Assembly: GCA_027314685.1 (NCBI GenBank)
Contig: DAHVAI010000406.1
Span: 3,152-67,151 of the forward strand
Length of the DNA: 64,000 nt
Reading direction: 5' to 3'
Source: Nitrososphaerota archaeon
GTDB lineage: Archaea > Thermoproteota > Nitrososphaeria > Nitrososphaerales > CADDZS01
Numbering within the stretch: the stretch's first letter is position 1; each line of letters begins with the position of its first letter. The notes beneath the pieces were generated by a model. It was given only the letters and a program-made list of their open reading frames with translations. It did no database searches and was not told the DNA's origin. Positions 1 to 8,840 of this stretch are shown piece after piece. Position numbers and translations under genes: made by a program.

Positions 1-2
1 TG

Positions 3-422
3 TCTGTTAACCTTCGCGGCTCTTGGCTATGCAGCAAAGCGGTGTTTCCGTACATGAAAAGGCAGGGCGGAGGAAAGATTGTCAATGTCGCGTCGGGCAC
101 TTTTTACACCGGGACTCCGAACGAAGCACACTATGTCGCCTCAAAGGGAGGAGTCATAGGAATGACAAGAGCTCTGTCCCGCGAGTTGGGGCAATACAAC
201 ATTACGATAAACGCCATCTCTCCAGGTTTCACTCTCACTGAAGCTGCTCGCGGGCCCAACCCGAACTTGAAGTACGAGGCGATGATAGTCGAGACGCGTT
301 CCTTGAAGAGGGACGAGCATGCCGAGGATCTCGTCGGAACTATGATATTTCTCTGTTCCAAGGACAGCGATTTCATGACGGGACAGAGCATCGTTGTAGA
401 CGGCGGAAGATCTCTGAACTAG
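3..422 (+). CDS. SDR-family dehydrogenase, 3' part only
   Basis: C-terminal part of a short-chain dehydrogenase/reductase. The reading frame is open from the window edge, so the N-terminal Rossmann glycine motif lies outside. Visible family marks are an N-x-R-G stretch near the edge, the catalytic Y-x-x-x-K pair in YVASK, the N-A-I-S-P-G segment after the active site, and the closing V-V-D-G-G motif before the stop. Family members use NAD(P)(H) on alcohols, ketones or sugars in the cytoplasm; the substrate cannot be inferred. The gene is convergent with the next one and their stop codons overlap by two bases. The family call is secure. Confidence 0.9.
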   Translation, partial: SVNLRGSWLCSKAVFPYMKRQGGGKIVNVASGTFYTGTPNEAHYVASKGGVIGMTRALSRELGQYNITINAISPGFTLTEAARGPNPNLKYEAMIVETRSLKRDEHAEDLVGTMIFLCSKDSDFMTGQSIVVDGGRSLN

Positions 423-835
423 CCCTGTTTCGGAGTGAATGCAACGACAGGGATTACTCTCTTTGTCTTCTTCTGGTATTCCCCAAACTGCGGATACAGC
501 GAGGCCTGCTTTGCGTATAGTGCATCTCTCTCCGAACCCTTGATCTCTTCTGCCCGAGCGTCAATAGTCTTGTCTCCAACTTCGATCTGTGTGTCAGGGT
601 GCGCCTTCAAATTGTGATACCAGTCAGGGTTCGTGTCTGCACCTCCCTTTGAAGCAAAGACTAGAATGCGGTTTCCATCCTTCAAGTACATTACCGGATT
701 TACTCGCTGCGTGCCGCTGCGCGCTCCCTTGTGGTGTATCAGAAGTACTGGAGCTCCCTCAAAATGTCCGCCGACTTTCCCATGGTTTTTGCGAAACTCT
801 TCTATGACCTGCTTGTTCCAGTCATTGAAACTCAT
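419..835 (-). CDS. Deazaflavin (F420)-dependent nitroreductase-family protein
   Basis: A 138-residue protein of the DDN/DUF385 fold. Members bind coenzyme F420 or flavin and carry out hydride transfers or quinone reduction. The diagnostic stretch is G-G-x-F-E-G-A-P-V-L-L-I-H-H-K-G-A-R-S-G followed by an R-x-N-P-V segment (residues about 22-50), then N-P-D-W-Y-H-N-L-K in the middle of the protein, where the family has W-y-x-N-l. Length fits single-domain members. An F420 role is family knowledge; F420 use is common in Nitrososphaerota. Substrate unknown. It stands alone and is convergent with the SDR gene. Confidence 0.85.
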   Translation of the reverse strand: MSFNDWNKQVIEEFRKNHGKVGGHFEGAPVLLIHHKGARSGTQRVNPVMYLKDGNRILVFASKGGADTNPDWYHNLKAHPDTQIEVGDKTIDARAEEIKGSERDALYAKQASLYPQFGEYQKKTKRVIPVVAFTPKQG

Positions 836-1031
836 TTTCTATTCAAAGTCATGTTAGGCCTATCGGATTAAAAAGTGTCGCGGATCTCGAGTGGCAAGAG
901 CGGAATAGAAACCTGAGACTATTACAGTTCTTGGCCAACTTTCAGGATAGGAAAGAAAGTCTAGCGAATGAAGTAGAGTGTAATTTCGTAGCATTTTACA
1001 AGTTTGAAAAAATTTCTAATAAGAGAGGCTC

Positions 1032-1058
1032 AAAGAAAAAGGGACCGGCCGTGCCGGT
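1032..1058 (-). terminator. Hairpin terminator after the secreted 201-aa protein
   Basis: A 6-bp perfect stem (ACCGGC / GCCGGT, loop of 3) at 1044-1058 lies just past the stop codon of the minus-strand gene. Read on the minus strand it is followed by a T-rich tract (complement of 1032-1040). Archaeal termination depends mainly on the T-tract, so the stem may be an accessory feature. Confidence 0.6.
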
Positions 1059-1059
1059 T

Positions 1060-1665
1060 TTAGTGCGTGTCGTTGTCCTGTGTGTAGTTTCCCTGCTGGC
1101 CTTGGTAATGCCCATGGTGTGGAGTTGGACCATGCGAGAATGGACCAGGTGGAACTTGGCCGCTGAACAGCTGCAGGAACGGCGCGTTCGTCACGGTAAA
1201 TTCATTCGCGAACCCGTTCGTATCTCCGACTGCGTACGTCACTGTTACTTTTGCATTGTGTACTCCTGTGCTGATGATGTTGATTTGTTGGGTTGGTTGG
1301 TTAAGCGACAGGTTGTCCTGACTTCCCAGTCCGGTTACGGTCACGTTGAACGAACTGAACACGCGGTGCAGGAGGCCAATATTAACCAGGCTGATGGTAT
1401 AGTTCCCGGTGCTTGTGAAGTTGATTGCTGCGCTGGAAGACATTGTGCCCGTCTGACCGGACGCTATAGTCCCCAGATTCAATGATGCTAGTGTTGTCAC
1501 GTTGAAGGCCGGGTTGATTGTAAAGCTCATCTCCCCGACCGTGTTTTGCTGATGGTTTCCATTTGCTGAAGCAGCGAATGCTCCTCCCGAGATCGCAAGG
1601 GATCCGATTATCAGCGCAGCCGCGATTTTGTGTGCCGCGATTGCAGATACTATGGATAGGCTCAT
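1060..1665 (-). CDS. Secreted hypothetical protein with signal peptide
   Basis: 201 residues. The N-terminus carries a hydrophobic signal-like stretch (about residues 12-31) ending in A-F-A-A-S, a plausible signal-peptidase site. The rest is rich in T, S, N and V with alternating polar and hydrophobic residues, as in extracellular beta-sandwich proteins, and has several N-x-T/S sequons (NVT, NFT, NYT). The last 35 residues are low-complexity, rich in H, Q, G, P and N. No enzyme motif is seen. It probably sits in or outside the cell envelope. The long antisense reading frame over this gene is treated as a shadow because it lacks a credible protein pattern. No family is assigned. Confidence 0.65.
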   Translation of the reverse strand: MSLSIVSAIAAHKIAAALIIGSLAISGGAFAASANGNHQQNTVGEMSFTINPAFNVTTLASLNLGTIASGQTGTMSSSAAINFTSTGNYTISLVNIGLLHRVFSSFNVTVTGLGSQDNLSLNQPTQQINIISTGVHNAKVTVTYAVGDTNGFANEFTVTNAPFLQLFSGQVPPGPFSHGPTPHHGHYQGQQGNYTQDNDTH

Positions 1666-1812
1666 TTCTATCGGGCCACAGAGAAAATGGCTCAGACTTA
1701 GTCCTACGCGATTAAGGGCGGATTCAAACTGATCTAATGGTATCCTTGCCTTTACTATTTCTGATCCGCTCGTGGATCACGCGTAAATTCTAATTTTAGA
1801 ACGGTTTGAAAC

Positions 1813-2157
1813 TCACTTGTCTATGTGGTTACCCATGTCTACCTTGGGGTGCTTTGGACTGAATACGATATAGTGCGCCCGAAATCCGAGCAGTATGTAA
1901 ATCCCTCCGATCACGAGTAAAACCGCAGACAGGTGCGAGGTTACCTCAAAGATTAATCCCGTGCTGCTAAACTGCTGAATCATAAACACGACTACTGCTC
2001 CGAGCAATACATATGCGGCGGCGACGAGGTATCTCCAGCTTTTTTCAAGCAGGCCAGTCTTCATCTGAACCAAGATTCTCGAAGCGTAGTATCCAATGCC
2101 AACAATTGTGAGCAGGCCAAGTATGTCTATGACCACAAAAGAGTAATCAAGCGCCAT
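1813..2157 (-). CDS. Small membrane protein, three predicted TM helices
   Basis: 114 residues with three clear hydrophobic segments at about residues 6-27, 42-62 and 74-93. The C-terminal tail is polar and contains K-H-P-K-V-D. Between TM1 and TM2 is a short basic loop with K and R, expected on the cytoplasmic side. No cofactor ligands or transporter motifs are evident. It is unlinked to its neighbours: a long upstream region separates it from the gene on the other strand. Family not recognised; the coding call rests on the consistent membrane pattern and an ATG start. Confidence 0.6.
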   Translation of the reverse strand: MALDYSFVVIDILGLLTIVGIGYYASRILVQMKTGLLEKSWRYLVAAAYVLLGAVVVFMIQQFSSTGLIFEVTSHLSAVLLVIGGIYILLGFRAHYIVFSPKHPKVDMGNHIDK

Positions 2158-2360
2158 TGGGGTTTCGTCGGCTTTAGCCCCGTTGCATCTCCTTTTAACT
2201 AATAGCTTTTCACGATACTGTTCTCACGGTCTAACATATCCGGAATGGAGCCTGAGCCTAGATTCTAGATATGTTTCTATTTTTAGGGTCGCTTTTTATA
2301 ATTTCGGCAAGAATGTTTTTGACCAATTGCGAATAATATGATAAAGTAAGTGCGCGAAAC

Positions 2361-2675
2361 TTGGACGATTACGAGCTCATGGAATGTATCGACGATGGAT
2401 TAGATCTGTTCGGATCAAACCTCAGGTATTTGGTATACTGGAGGATGACAATTTTGAGTAACCTGCCTCGTGGTGGGATATTGACAAACCCGGAAGCTTT
2501 TGTCAAGGGCCTTGAGTCGATTTACGGTGCGGCTGCAAAGCAGATAGAAGTTGCAATCGTGAACAAGATTATTGAGAGATCCGGAATCGAAACTCTTCAA
2601 TCAGCCAGTCTACCTGAAGCGGTCCACTGCGTAAAGAGACAAGCGCAGGCGATTGAAGCGGCAATTGTCCGATAG
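2361..2675 (+). CDS. Conserved archaeal hypothetical protein (104 aa)
   Basis: Small soluble protein starting at TTG. It begins with an acidic E-L-M-E-C-I-D-D-G-L-D-L-F-G stretch and continues with an aromatic Y-L-V-Y-W-R segment and a helical A-K-Q-I-E-V-A-I-V-N-K-I-I block. From memory this resembles a small uncharacterised protein common in Nitrososphaerota and related archaea, but I cannot name a characterised family with certainty. It lies 47 bp before the tag gene on the same strand. No catalytic residues can be argued. Function unknown. Confidence 0.6.
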   Translation: MDDYELMECIDDGLDLFGSNLRYLVYWRMTILSNLPRGGILTNPEAFVKGLESIYGAAAKQIEVAIVNKIIERSGIETLQSASLPEAVHCVKRQAQAIEAAIVR

Positions 2676-2722
2676 TAAAGCAGCTTCCCTTTTTACTCGG
2701 TCAGTGGGCATTCTAGCTCGGC

Positions 2723-3301
2723 ATGCTAAAATCTAGCCAACAACATAGATGCGACTGGTCCTTATCTGATCCTTTGTTACGAGAATACCACGACAAAGAG
2801 TGGGGCGTTCCTATCCATCATGATGCGAAGCTATTCGAGTTCCTGACACTGGAAGGTGCGCAAGCAGGTTTGAACTGGCTTACAATCTTGCGAAAAAGGA
2901 CTGGTTACCACATAGCCTTCGATAGTTTCGACCTCGAGAAAATTTCCAGTTACAGACAGAAGAAAGTTAACGTGCTTCTCCAAGATTCAGGTATCATCAG
3001 ACACAAATTGAAGATCCTCTCCACAATCCAAAACGCAAAGAGCGCCCTCGCTGTTAAAGACGAATTTGGATCTCTCGACAGGTACTTTTGGAGCTTCGTG
3101 AAAGATGCAAAACCTATCAAAAACAAGTGGAATAGTATGACACAAGTCCCTGCAACCAGTGAAGAGTCCGACGCTTTGAGCAAAGATCTCAAAAAGCGAG
3201 GATTTCGCTTTGTGGGTTCAACTATCTGCTACGCTTTCATGCAGGCTACCGGTATGGTCAACGATCACAAAGTTAGTTGTTTCAGGTACAGCCAGGTATA
3301 G
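2723..3301 (+). CDS. tag: DNA-3-methyladenine glycosylase I
   Basis: 192 residues, the usual length for Tag, which excises 3-methyladenine from alkylated DNA as the first step of base excision repair. Family landmarks are all visible: R-C-D-W near the start (C10), Y-H-D-K-E-W-G-V-P (H23), the E-G-A-Q-A-G-L-N-W substrate-pocket segment (about 44-52) and the C-terminal N-D-H-K-V-S-C-F-R stretch (H182, C186). C10, H23, H182 and C186 match the structural zinc ligands of E. coli Tag. The helix-hairpin-helix-like region lies between. Start is ATG. Function follows the family with high confidence. Confidence 0.95.
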   Translation: MLKSSQQHRCDWSLSDPLLREYHDKEWGVPIHHDAKLFEFLTLEGAQAGLNWLTILRKRTGYHIAFDSFDLEKISSYRQKKVNVLLQDSGIIRHKLKILSTIQNAKSALAVKDEFGSLDRYFWSFVKDAKPIKNKWNSMTQVPATSEESDALSKDLKKRGFRFVGSTICYAFMQATGMVNDHKVSCFRYSQV

Positions 3302-3432
3302 AGTCCAATCTATAGAATCTGATCAAAATCATTTTCCACAATACCAACAATTATCCGAATGTAGAAATCCTATTCTCTATAAGTAAGAAAAAATAGAATC
3401 TGTCCTCTCGCAGTTTCGTGAGATGATATTGA

Positions 3433-4596
3433 TTGTCTCATAGAATACTAAGAAAGAAAGTGTACATACTACTCGCAATCGCACTCCTTGCAGTCATGCC
3501 GATCCTCGTAGTCAGCCCGCAGCTATCAGCCTTCGGCCCCGGAAACGGCAATGACAACAGTATCCCGCAGTTTACTCACGTATTCTACATAATGATGGAG
3601 AATACCGGAGTTGATCAACTAGTCGGCAATACTGCATATGCACCCTACATCAATCAACTGATCGCAACGTATGGTTATGACAACAACTACTTCGGAGTGA
3701 CTCACACAAGCCTTCCGAATTATGTAGCAGCCATCTCCGGTAACAACTGGGGCTCTTTCAATGACACCCCAACACAGACATTCAACCACACAAACTTGGT
3801 AGATCAGCTGGTGGCCCACCACATTTCGTGGAAAGGATACATGGAAAGCATGCCGTCTGCGGGGTTCACCGGAGCCTTTTACCCTGAATCGGACCCTCTA
3901 TACGTGCTAAAGCATGATCCTTTCATGCTCTTCACCGACATTAAGAGTAATCCACAATTAGCTGACAACGTTGTTCCACTCACACAGTTGACCACCGATC
4001 TCAACAGCAACAACGTGCCACAATTCGTATGGATCTCGCCCAACGTGTGCAATGATATGCACGGTGGAGCTACTTCTTGCCCCTACTCCGATCCCAATGG
4101 TCTGATTCAGGACGGAGACAACTTCCTGAAACAGTGGGTCACAACAATAATGGACTCCAGGGCGTGGACCGGAAACTCTATTATCTTCATCACTTGGGAT
4201 GAAGCAGAGTATCCGAACAACGGTGCAACTCCTCAGGAAATCGCAGCGTTCACCGCACCAGGACCAGACGCACCAGTAGCACCTGCAAGCGCATTCACCT
4301 ATGCCGGAGTGCCAGCTCCTTCTAGCGGCTCAGGTGTTTATGGAGGAGGAAACGTCCCTCTCATAGTCATCACGACAAACATGAAGTCGCCTATCACCAT
4401 AGACACATACGCTGACCACTACAGCATACTCAGGACTATCGAGCAGAGTTGGAACCTAGGATATCTCGGTATGGCTAGCGACGGAACGCAAGTGCAATCG
4501 CTCACAGGCTTCTTCCACCAAGACAACGGATTCGGATTCTTCCAGAGCATCATTCAAACGATCGAGGTCGAGTTAGCAAAACTGAAAGTCAGGTAA
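3433..4596 (+). CDS. Secreted phosphoesterase (acid phosphatase / phospholipase C-like, PF04185 type)
   Basis: 387 residues from a TTG start. A basic N-terminus and hydrophobic segment (about residues 10-33) form a signal peptide or anchor. The mature part carries the alkaline-phosphatase-superfamily phosphoesterase pattern: M-M-E-N-T near the start, T-H-T-S-L-P-N-Y-V-A with the likely metal/nucleophile region, W-I-S-P-N-V-C-N-D-M-H, I-T-W-D-E and a late D-H-Y-S-I-L-R-T-I-E. These match acid phosphatases and phospholipase C-like enzymes that release phosphate from organic esters outside the cell. Exact substrate unknown. A decayed relative lies at 45.6-46.2 kb. A hairpin terminator follows directly. 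Confidence 0.85.
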   Translation: MSHRILRKKVYILLAIALLAVMPILVVSPQLSAFGPGNGNDNSIPQFTHVFYIMMENTGVDQLVGNTAYAPYINQLIATYGYDNNYFGVTHTSLPNYVAAISGNNWGSFNDTPTQTFNHTNLVDQLVAHHISWKGYMESMPSAGFTGAFYPESDPLYVLKHDPFMLFTDIKSNPQLADNVVPLTQLTTDLNSNNVPQFVWISPNVCNDMHGGATSCPYSDPNGLIQDGDNFLKQWVTTIMDSRAWTGNSIIFITWDEAEYPNNGATPQEIAAFTAPGPDAPVAPASAFTYAGVPAPSSGSGVYGGGNVPLIVITTNMKSPITIDTYADHYSILRTIEQSWNLGYLGMASDGTQVQSLTGFFHQDNGFGFFQSIIQTIEVELAKLKVR

Positions 4597-4603
4597 AAAC
4601 GAA

Positions 4604-4640
4604 GTGGAGTAAAAAACTCCACCCAACCTTTTTCTTTTTC
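4604..4640 (+). terminator. Hairpin plus T-tract after the phosphoesterase gene
   Basis: A perfect 7-bp stem (GTGGAGT / ACTCCAC) with an A5 loop at 4604-4622 is followed by a T-rich run (4629-4639). It begins 8 bases after the stop codon. The T-run alone would suffice for archaeal RNA polymerase; the stem is strong and clean. Confidence 0.75.
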
Positions 4641-4771
4641 ACGTTAACACTTTGAACTCATTATATTGAACAGCTGTTCAACCCTTCTAGGATTGGGTGC
4701 TCTCAAGCGCGTGATCTAGGTCGATGCTTAACGCTAGTGCACTAATACGCCTCGTTTAGAGATTACTAAGG

Positions 4772-4972
4772 CTAAGCAGAGTTAGTAGTCGGAGTTGTCG
4801 CTGTCGTTGCTTTTTTGCCTCCGATGAAAGCTCCGAGGACTGCGACTACCAATGTCAGGGTCCATAGACCGGCCATTGTCATGTCGTAAATGTTGTCGCG
4901 ATCTACTGACACGTTTATGATCAAGCCAATCAAAGCTAGTACTCCTGCCAGTATTGTGAGATTCTTGTTCAT
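4772..4972 (-). CDS. Small membrane protein (66 aa)
   Basis: Two hydrophobic segments (about residues 5-24 and 34-52) are joined by a polar acidic loop containing V-D-R-D-N-I-Y-D. The C-terminus is a T/P/A-rich tail. Start is ATG. Such short two-TM proteins are frequent in archaeal genomes and have no assigned family here. The spacing from neighbours suggests a single-gene unit. Function unknown. Confidence 0.55.
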   Translation of the reverse strand: MNKNLTILAGVLALIGLIINVSVDRDNIYDMTMAGLWTLTLVVAVLGAFIGGKKATTATTPTTNSA

Positions 4973-5035
4973 GTCGTATTTTCTACCTGTATGATTCCAG
5001 CACCAAAATAGGATATTTAGTCATTTTTCAAACTG

Positions 5036-6601
5036 TTGCGTTTCTGGAACCAGATCTTTGGAAGCGATTACCATTACAATCGCTTGAACAAAATTGCTGA
5101 AATTGTAACAGCAATTGCAGCACTTTCACGAGTCGAGTTCCTTTACTATTTTGCTGCAATTAGCATTATATTACAATTCATTTTTGTATCAGCTCGTACG
5201 TTATCTTATATCGTGTCGAGTGGTAGTCATTCTTGTACCCAGTGTCTAGAATTGGCTAATGGATCTCGATTGATCGTAAGCGAAGTATTTCCAAAGATAT
5301 TTTCGCGATATGCTCCTGTACTCGATGGTCGAGTGCCGCTACGTGAAGCTGCGAGAATACTAAGCTCTCCACAGATAAGCGCCGTAATAGTTTCAGAAAA
5401 ACTCAAACCAACAAGTAACGAGACTCGTTACACTGCAGTCGCTGGTTTTCATATTTTGTCGAAGCTGCTAAAAGAAACTATTGGATTTTCGAAAATGCTC
5501 GAACGCCCTTGCACATTTGCTGCATTGCCAATCACAGTTGTAAACGAGAAGGAATCGATTGATACTGTCCTAAAAGCCATTACAGAATCTCGTCTTGGAG
5601 TAGTGCTTGTGTCAAGAAGAATTGGTTCATCCGAGGTACTAACAACGGTTGAATTGAGAGACTTTGTTCGAATATATAGAATGGGAGAACAGTTGCAGGA
5701 GAATGGTCTCAAAGTGGGTGATCTGGCTTCCTCCCCAGTGCTCTCAGTAAGGAGAGAAGACACACTGGGACGGGTGCTTCAGGTGATGATAAAACATAGG
5801 AAGAGGAAAATCCTGCTTTATGAAACCAGGTCTGTGATTTCAGATAGAGATATTCTAAATTTCTTACTCAGCTCTAACAGTCATGAACGATTTAAGAAGG
5901 AACCGGATAGTCTGCTTGGGGTAAAAGCAAGCGAACTTCCTTCATCTTTTCCGCCTTTTGTAGATTGTGAGATGAATATCAGCGACGCGGCGAAATTGAT
6001 GAATCCAGATGATGGAGACTGCCTTATCTGTGACAAAGGATTGGTGACATTCTGGGATATGGTTATCAAACTCCAATATTCAAAAGATAGAAGCAATACA
6101 CTGTTACAAACACCGACTGGCACCAAAGAATATGATGATCTGGCTGGCAAGTCATTTCAAAGATATTCAAATTTCAAGAGTCAAGTCCGTGAGAAGGTAG
6201 ACATCTCGCCAACCAAATCGAAGATACTAGATGGTGTTAGAAGAACGATAAAGAAACATGGATTCATCGATTCGCAGAGCGTTCCGTATTTTGCGAAGCA
6301 GTTAATCGTAGATCCACTTTACTCCCAGGATCCAGTTAGGGCGTTTCGAATCTGGGGGGTAAATTCGGGGCAAAAAGGCGGGCGGAAGTTCACTTCACTT
6401 GACTTTTTCGGTCAGCGAATGCTGCATGAATCGTATTATGTTTCCGATTGGGATAAGTTCGCCACATTTCTGGGCATGAAACTTGAAGTCATGTTTCGCG
6501 CCAAAAATACTAGCCCTCCGCGTCAATTGAGATTAGCGTTCACTCGTTTCATGCACGACTTTGGACTACACTGGACAGAGTGCAATCACGTGATTGCATG
6601 A
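5036..6601 (+). CDS. Four-CBS-domain protein with unknown C-terminal domain
   Basis: 521 residues if the TTG at 5036 is used. A hydrophobic N-terminus (about 35-58) could be a membrane segment, but an in-frame TTG at 5270 would start the protein just before the first CBS repeat (443 aa), so the N-terminus is uncertain. Four CBS-like repeats span roughly residues 90-150, 160-222, 226-283 and 298-350; the third ends in the typical S-D-R-D-I-L pattern. CBS pairs bind adenosyl ligands and act as energy sensors. The C-terminal 150 residues are basic and aromatic-rich and match no family I recognise. The gene is A+T-richer than its neighbours, which may indicate transfer. Confidence 0.7.
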   Translation: MRFWNQIFGSDYHYNRLNKIAEIVTAIAALSRVEFLYYFAAISIILQFIFVSARTLSYIVSSGSHSCTQCLELANGSRLIVSEVFPKIFSRYAPVLDGRVPLREAARILSSPQISAVIVSEKLKPTSNETRYTAVAGFHILSKLLKETIGFSKMLERPCTFAALPITVVNEKESIDTVLKAITESRLGVVLVSRRIGSSEVLTTVELRDFVRIYRMGEQLQENGLKVGDLASSPVLSVRREDTLGRVLQVMIKHRKRKILLYETRSVISDRDILNFLLSSNSHERFKKEPDSLLGVKASELPSSFPPFVDCEMNISDAAKLMNPDDGDCLICDKGLVTFWDMVIKLQYSKDRSNTLLQTPTGTKEYDDLAGKSFQRYSNFKSQVREKVDISPTKSKILDGVRRTIKKHGFIDSQSVPYFAKQLIVDPLYSQDPVRAFRIWGVNSGQKGGRKFTSLDFFGQRMLHESYYVSDWDKFATFLGMKLEVMFRAKNTSPPRQLRLAFTRFMHDFGLHWTECNHVIA

Positions 6602-6628
6602 AAAGTGATTTCCCAAAATCAATTTCTC

Positions 6629-7591
6629 TTATAAGCGTGAACTACTCGATGTTCGAACTTTGCCGTAATGGAGCGGGGGATCTCTCAGGCTCAATACTTC
6701 GATTTCTCCTGATTTGTGTATCTTCCCCTCATTACTCGGAAGGAAGTTTTCTGCGAATATTGCCTGCCTTTGTCCATCTTTGTCTATCCAATTGTAATTC
6801 TCATAGATTACTTGCAGAGGCAGTCTCTTCCCATTTAGCATTTTCCCGTTTTTATGATCAATATTCGGTATCATGCACCGAGTACTCGGTTTGAGTAGGA
6901 ATCCCTCTACACCATCCAGTCTTACATGATAGTATGCGTGCTCCGAGTTCCCAGCTCCTCCAGATGCGACAAAGTTTGGCCTAAAATTCAGATACGAGAT
7001 TTCATGGCTCAGATAGTTTTGTAGCTCTGCAACTGATTCTTCGTAAAGCCAATTTACCGAATACGCATCTTGGTAGCTCAAAGTATTGTCGTTCTTGACA
7101 TAGTGTTGACTTGTAGATCTACTGAATGATCCAGAAGCTCTGACGAGCCTGATAGGTCTGTTCAAGTAATCGCTGAGCATTCTGGCAATCTGATCTCCTT
7201 GATCCACACCAGTGACGCGATAAGCGTGCACCCTGACTGGAAGCTCTTTCCCAACCACAATGTCTGGAATTTCAATTCTATCTTGGCCCTCAAAGGAAAG
7301 TTCCAGTTTATCATTCCTCACACTTGGAGTTACCAACGCCATTTTCTGTAGTCCTCGATCTCTTTGAGTCAGAAACTTGTGCCATCTGGTCGCTGTTTCA
7401 GGAGTGGCATCAACGAGCATGTATTCCCGATCTCTGATTGGCTTTGGAGAAATTGTTTCCAAGCCTCGTTTGGTCACTCTTGCGCTCCGGAGTTCCGTTG
7501 GAGCACAACTTTTTACCGGGTAGATGAGCAGGTGGGTTATTTTTCCTATCTTCTTTGCTCCAATTCTTTTGAAACGTGTGTATTGCGTCAT
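6629..7591 (-). CDS. MOSC-domain protein (mARC/YcbX-like)
   Basis: 320 residues with the two-part architecture of MOSC N-terminal beta barrel (about 15-120) and MOSC domain (about 150-310). The start of the barrel, I-G-K-I-T-H-L-L-I-Y-P-V-K-S-C, is typical. In the MOSC part, L-N-F-R-P-N-F-V and S-T-R-C-M-I-P-N-I-D are the expected motifs; the cysteine in T-R-C is the probable molybdenum ligand. Relatives reduce N-hydroxylated compounds using molybdenum cofactor and an external electron donor. The gene starts 18 bases after the stop of the upstream alpha/beta hydrolase, so the two are probably co-transcribed. Confidence 0.88.
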   Translation of the reverse strand: MTQYTRFKRIGAKKIGKITHLLIYPVKSCAPTELRSARVTKRGLETISPKPIRDREYMLVDATPETATRWHKFLTQRDRGLQKMALVTPSVRNDKLELSFEGQDRIEIPDIVVGKELPVRVHAYRVTGVDQGDQIARMLSDYLNRPIRLVRASGSFSRSTSQHYVKNDNTLSYQDAYSVNWLYEESVAELQNYLSHEISYLNFRPNFVASGGAGNSEHAYYHVRLDGVEGFLLKPSTRCMIPNIDHKNGKMLNGKRLPLQVIYENYNWIDKDGQRQAIFAENFLPSNEGKIHKSGEIEVLSLRDPPLHYGKVRTSSSSRL

Positions 7592-7609
7592 AATGATCGT
7601 CGCAAAAGT

Positions 7610-8266
7610 CTACTTCCTTGTAGATTCATTTTCTATTAGGAATTCTAGCAGTGATTTGTGAAACTCCTCGGGCTTGTCCAGGTATGCAGCATGCCTTGCG
7701 CCTTTCAGGGTCATGAGTTTTGCATGCGGAAGAAGGTTTTGGAGTGGCTTTGCGTACTCGTCCAGTGGAAACACGTCATCTCTATCGCCCCACACTATAA
7801 GGACAGGAATGTTGGGCTTCAATGATCTAATCGCATCTTCTGAGAGATCACGGAGTGAAGGAGCAATCAGGACCAGCCCAGTCACTTTCTCTGGATTGCC
7901 TAGTGCAAACGACATTGCAAACCCTGCTCCCATCGAAGGCCCGATTAACACTATCTTCCTATCTTTCGGAATTCCTGCTTTTACTAGCACCTCTTCGAGC
8001 AACGGGTTATAATCGGAGGCTTTCTTCAGTTCCAGCTTGTCGGTCTTTGACGCTCTGCCTCTCGGAAGGTCTAGAGCGACTACTTGAAAACCACTTTCTC
8101 TAACCAGTTTCAGCGTTCCAATTCTAATCCAGTCGTCTATCGAGAAGGAAGCTCCGTGGAAGAATACCACTGCTAGATTTAGACTAGTTACCTTTGGAAC
8201 GTGTAGGTAGACTCTCCACTTTAAGTTAGCAGTGCGAACGAATAGAGTTTCTTCGCTCAAGTCCAA
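7610..8266 (-). CDS. Alpha/beta-hydrolase-fold protein
   Basis: 218 residues, compact single-domain hydrolase. The nucleophile elbow is G-P-S-M-G-A-G (serine about residue 119). The acid is in W-G-D-R-D-D-V-F-P and the histidine in G-A-R-H-A-A-Y-L, giving a complete Ser-Asp-His triad in the right order. An oxyanion-type F-F-H-G-A segment lies at about 35. Size and motifs resemble KANL/CIB-type small hydrolases. Substrate unknown; carboxylesterase activity is the cautious guess. It is the first gene of a likely two-gene unit with the MOSC gene. Confidence 0.85.
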   Translation of the reverse strand: MDLSEETLFVRTANLKWRVYLHVPKVTSLNLAVVFFHGASFSIDDWIRIGTLKLVRESGFQVVALDLPRGRASKTDKLELKKASDYNPLLEEVLVKAGIPKDRKIVLIGPSMGAGFAMSFALGNPEKVTGLVLIAPSLRDLSEDAIRSLKPNIPVLIVWGDRDDVFPLDEYAKPLQNLLPHAKLMTLKGARHAAYLDKPEEFHKSLLEFLIENESTRK

Positions 8267-8313
8267 ATGAATAGCATAACTTCTTGCTAATCAATTTGTT
8301 CTTGTTTAGCTTA

Positions 8314-8778
8314 TCAAGCTTCGTGGAACCATACCTTCACGTGAGGCCTGGTAAGGTAGTACAACATTATGATTCCGATTACAAGGCCGAAGACGTTTAG
8401 ACTGAAAATCGAAATGATGTCTAGCACCGCACCAATGATTCCGAGCCACCAACCCCATGAAGCTCCGACCCAGAATCCGTAAGCAACGGCAAACTCGATC
8501 AACCCGAATATGACTATAATGAAACCAATCCCAAACATCGAGAGGAACAATCCGGAGCCTATCGCTGCCAATCCTCCCAAACCTGCAAGGATAGCTAGTA
8601 TTGTAACTCCAGTCGGTCTAAGCATTGGCTGAGTGGAGGCCTGGCCGGATGAAAGAAGTGGTGGTGTCGAGGTTGGAGGAGGCGCATTCTGTGCCGTCGC
8701 GCTAACTGGCGAGCCGCAGTAAGAACAGAATTGCGAGTTTTCATCCACCGATGCTCCGCATTTTGGGCAATATGGCAT
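8314..8778 (-). CDS. Zinc-ribbon membrane protein
   Basis: The ATG at 8778 puts the N-terminus at M-P-Y-C-P-K-C-G, the usual start of this protein type; a longer frame to 8802 only adds eight residues. The N-terminal zinc ribbon has two CxxC knuckles (C-P-K-C and C-S-Y-C). A P/S/T-rich linker leads to four hydrophobic segments in the remaining 95 residues. Zinc-ribbon plus TM proteins of this style are abundant in Nitrososphaerota and are mostly uncharacterised. It lies between the hydrolase pair and the ESCRT-III-like gene on the same strand. Function unknown. Confidence 0.75.
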   Translation of the reverse strand: MPYCPKCGASVDENSQFCSYCGSPVSATAQNAPPPTSTPPLLSSGQASTQPMLRPTGVTILAILAGLGGLAAIGSGLFLSMFGIGFIIVIFGLIEFAVAYGFWVGASWGWWLGIIGAVLDIISIFSLNVFGLVIGIIMLYYLTRPHVKVWFHEA

Positions 8779-8840
8779 GGCATACTCTAATTGCAATTGC
8801 AATTATTTAGCTTTTGGAATTTGTGATGCTCTTAGCGGGC

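Noticed and set aside
931..1485. Long plus-strand open frame antisense to the secreted protein
   Set aside because: Composition is not protein-like (unpatterned C, V and R), and the opposite strand encodes a signal peptide and repetitive secreted protein with its own terminator.
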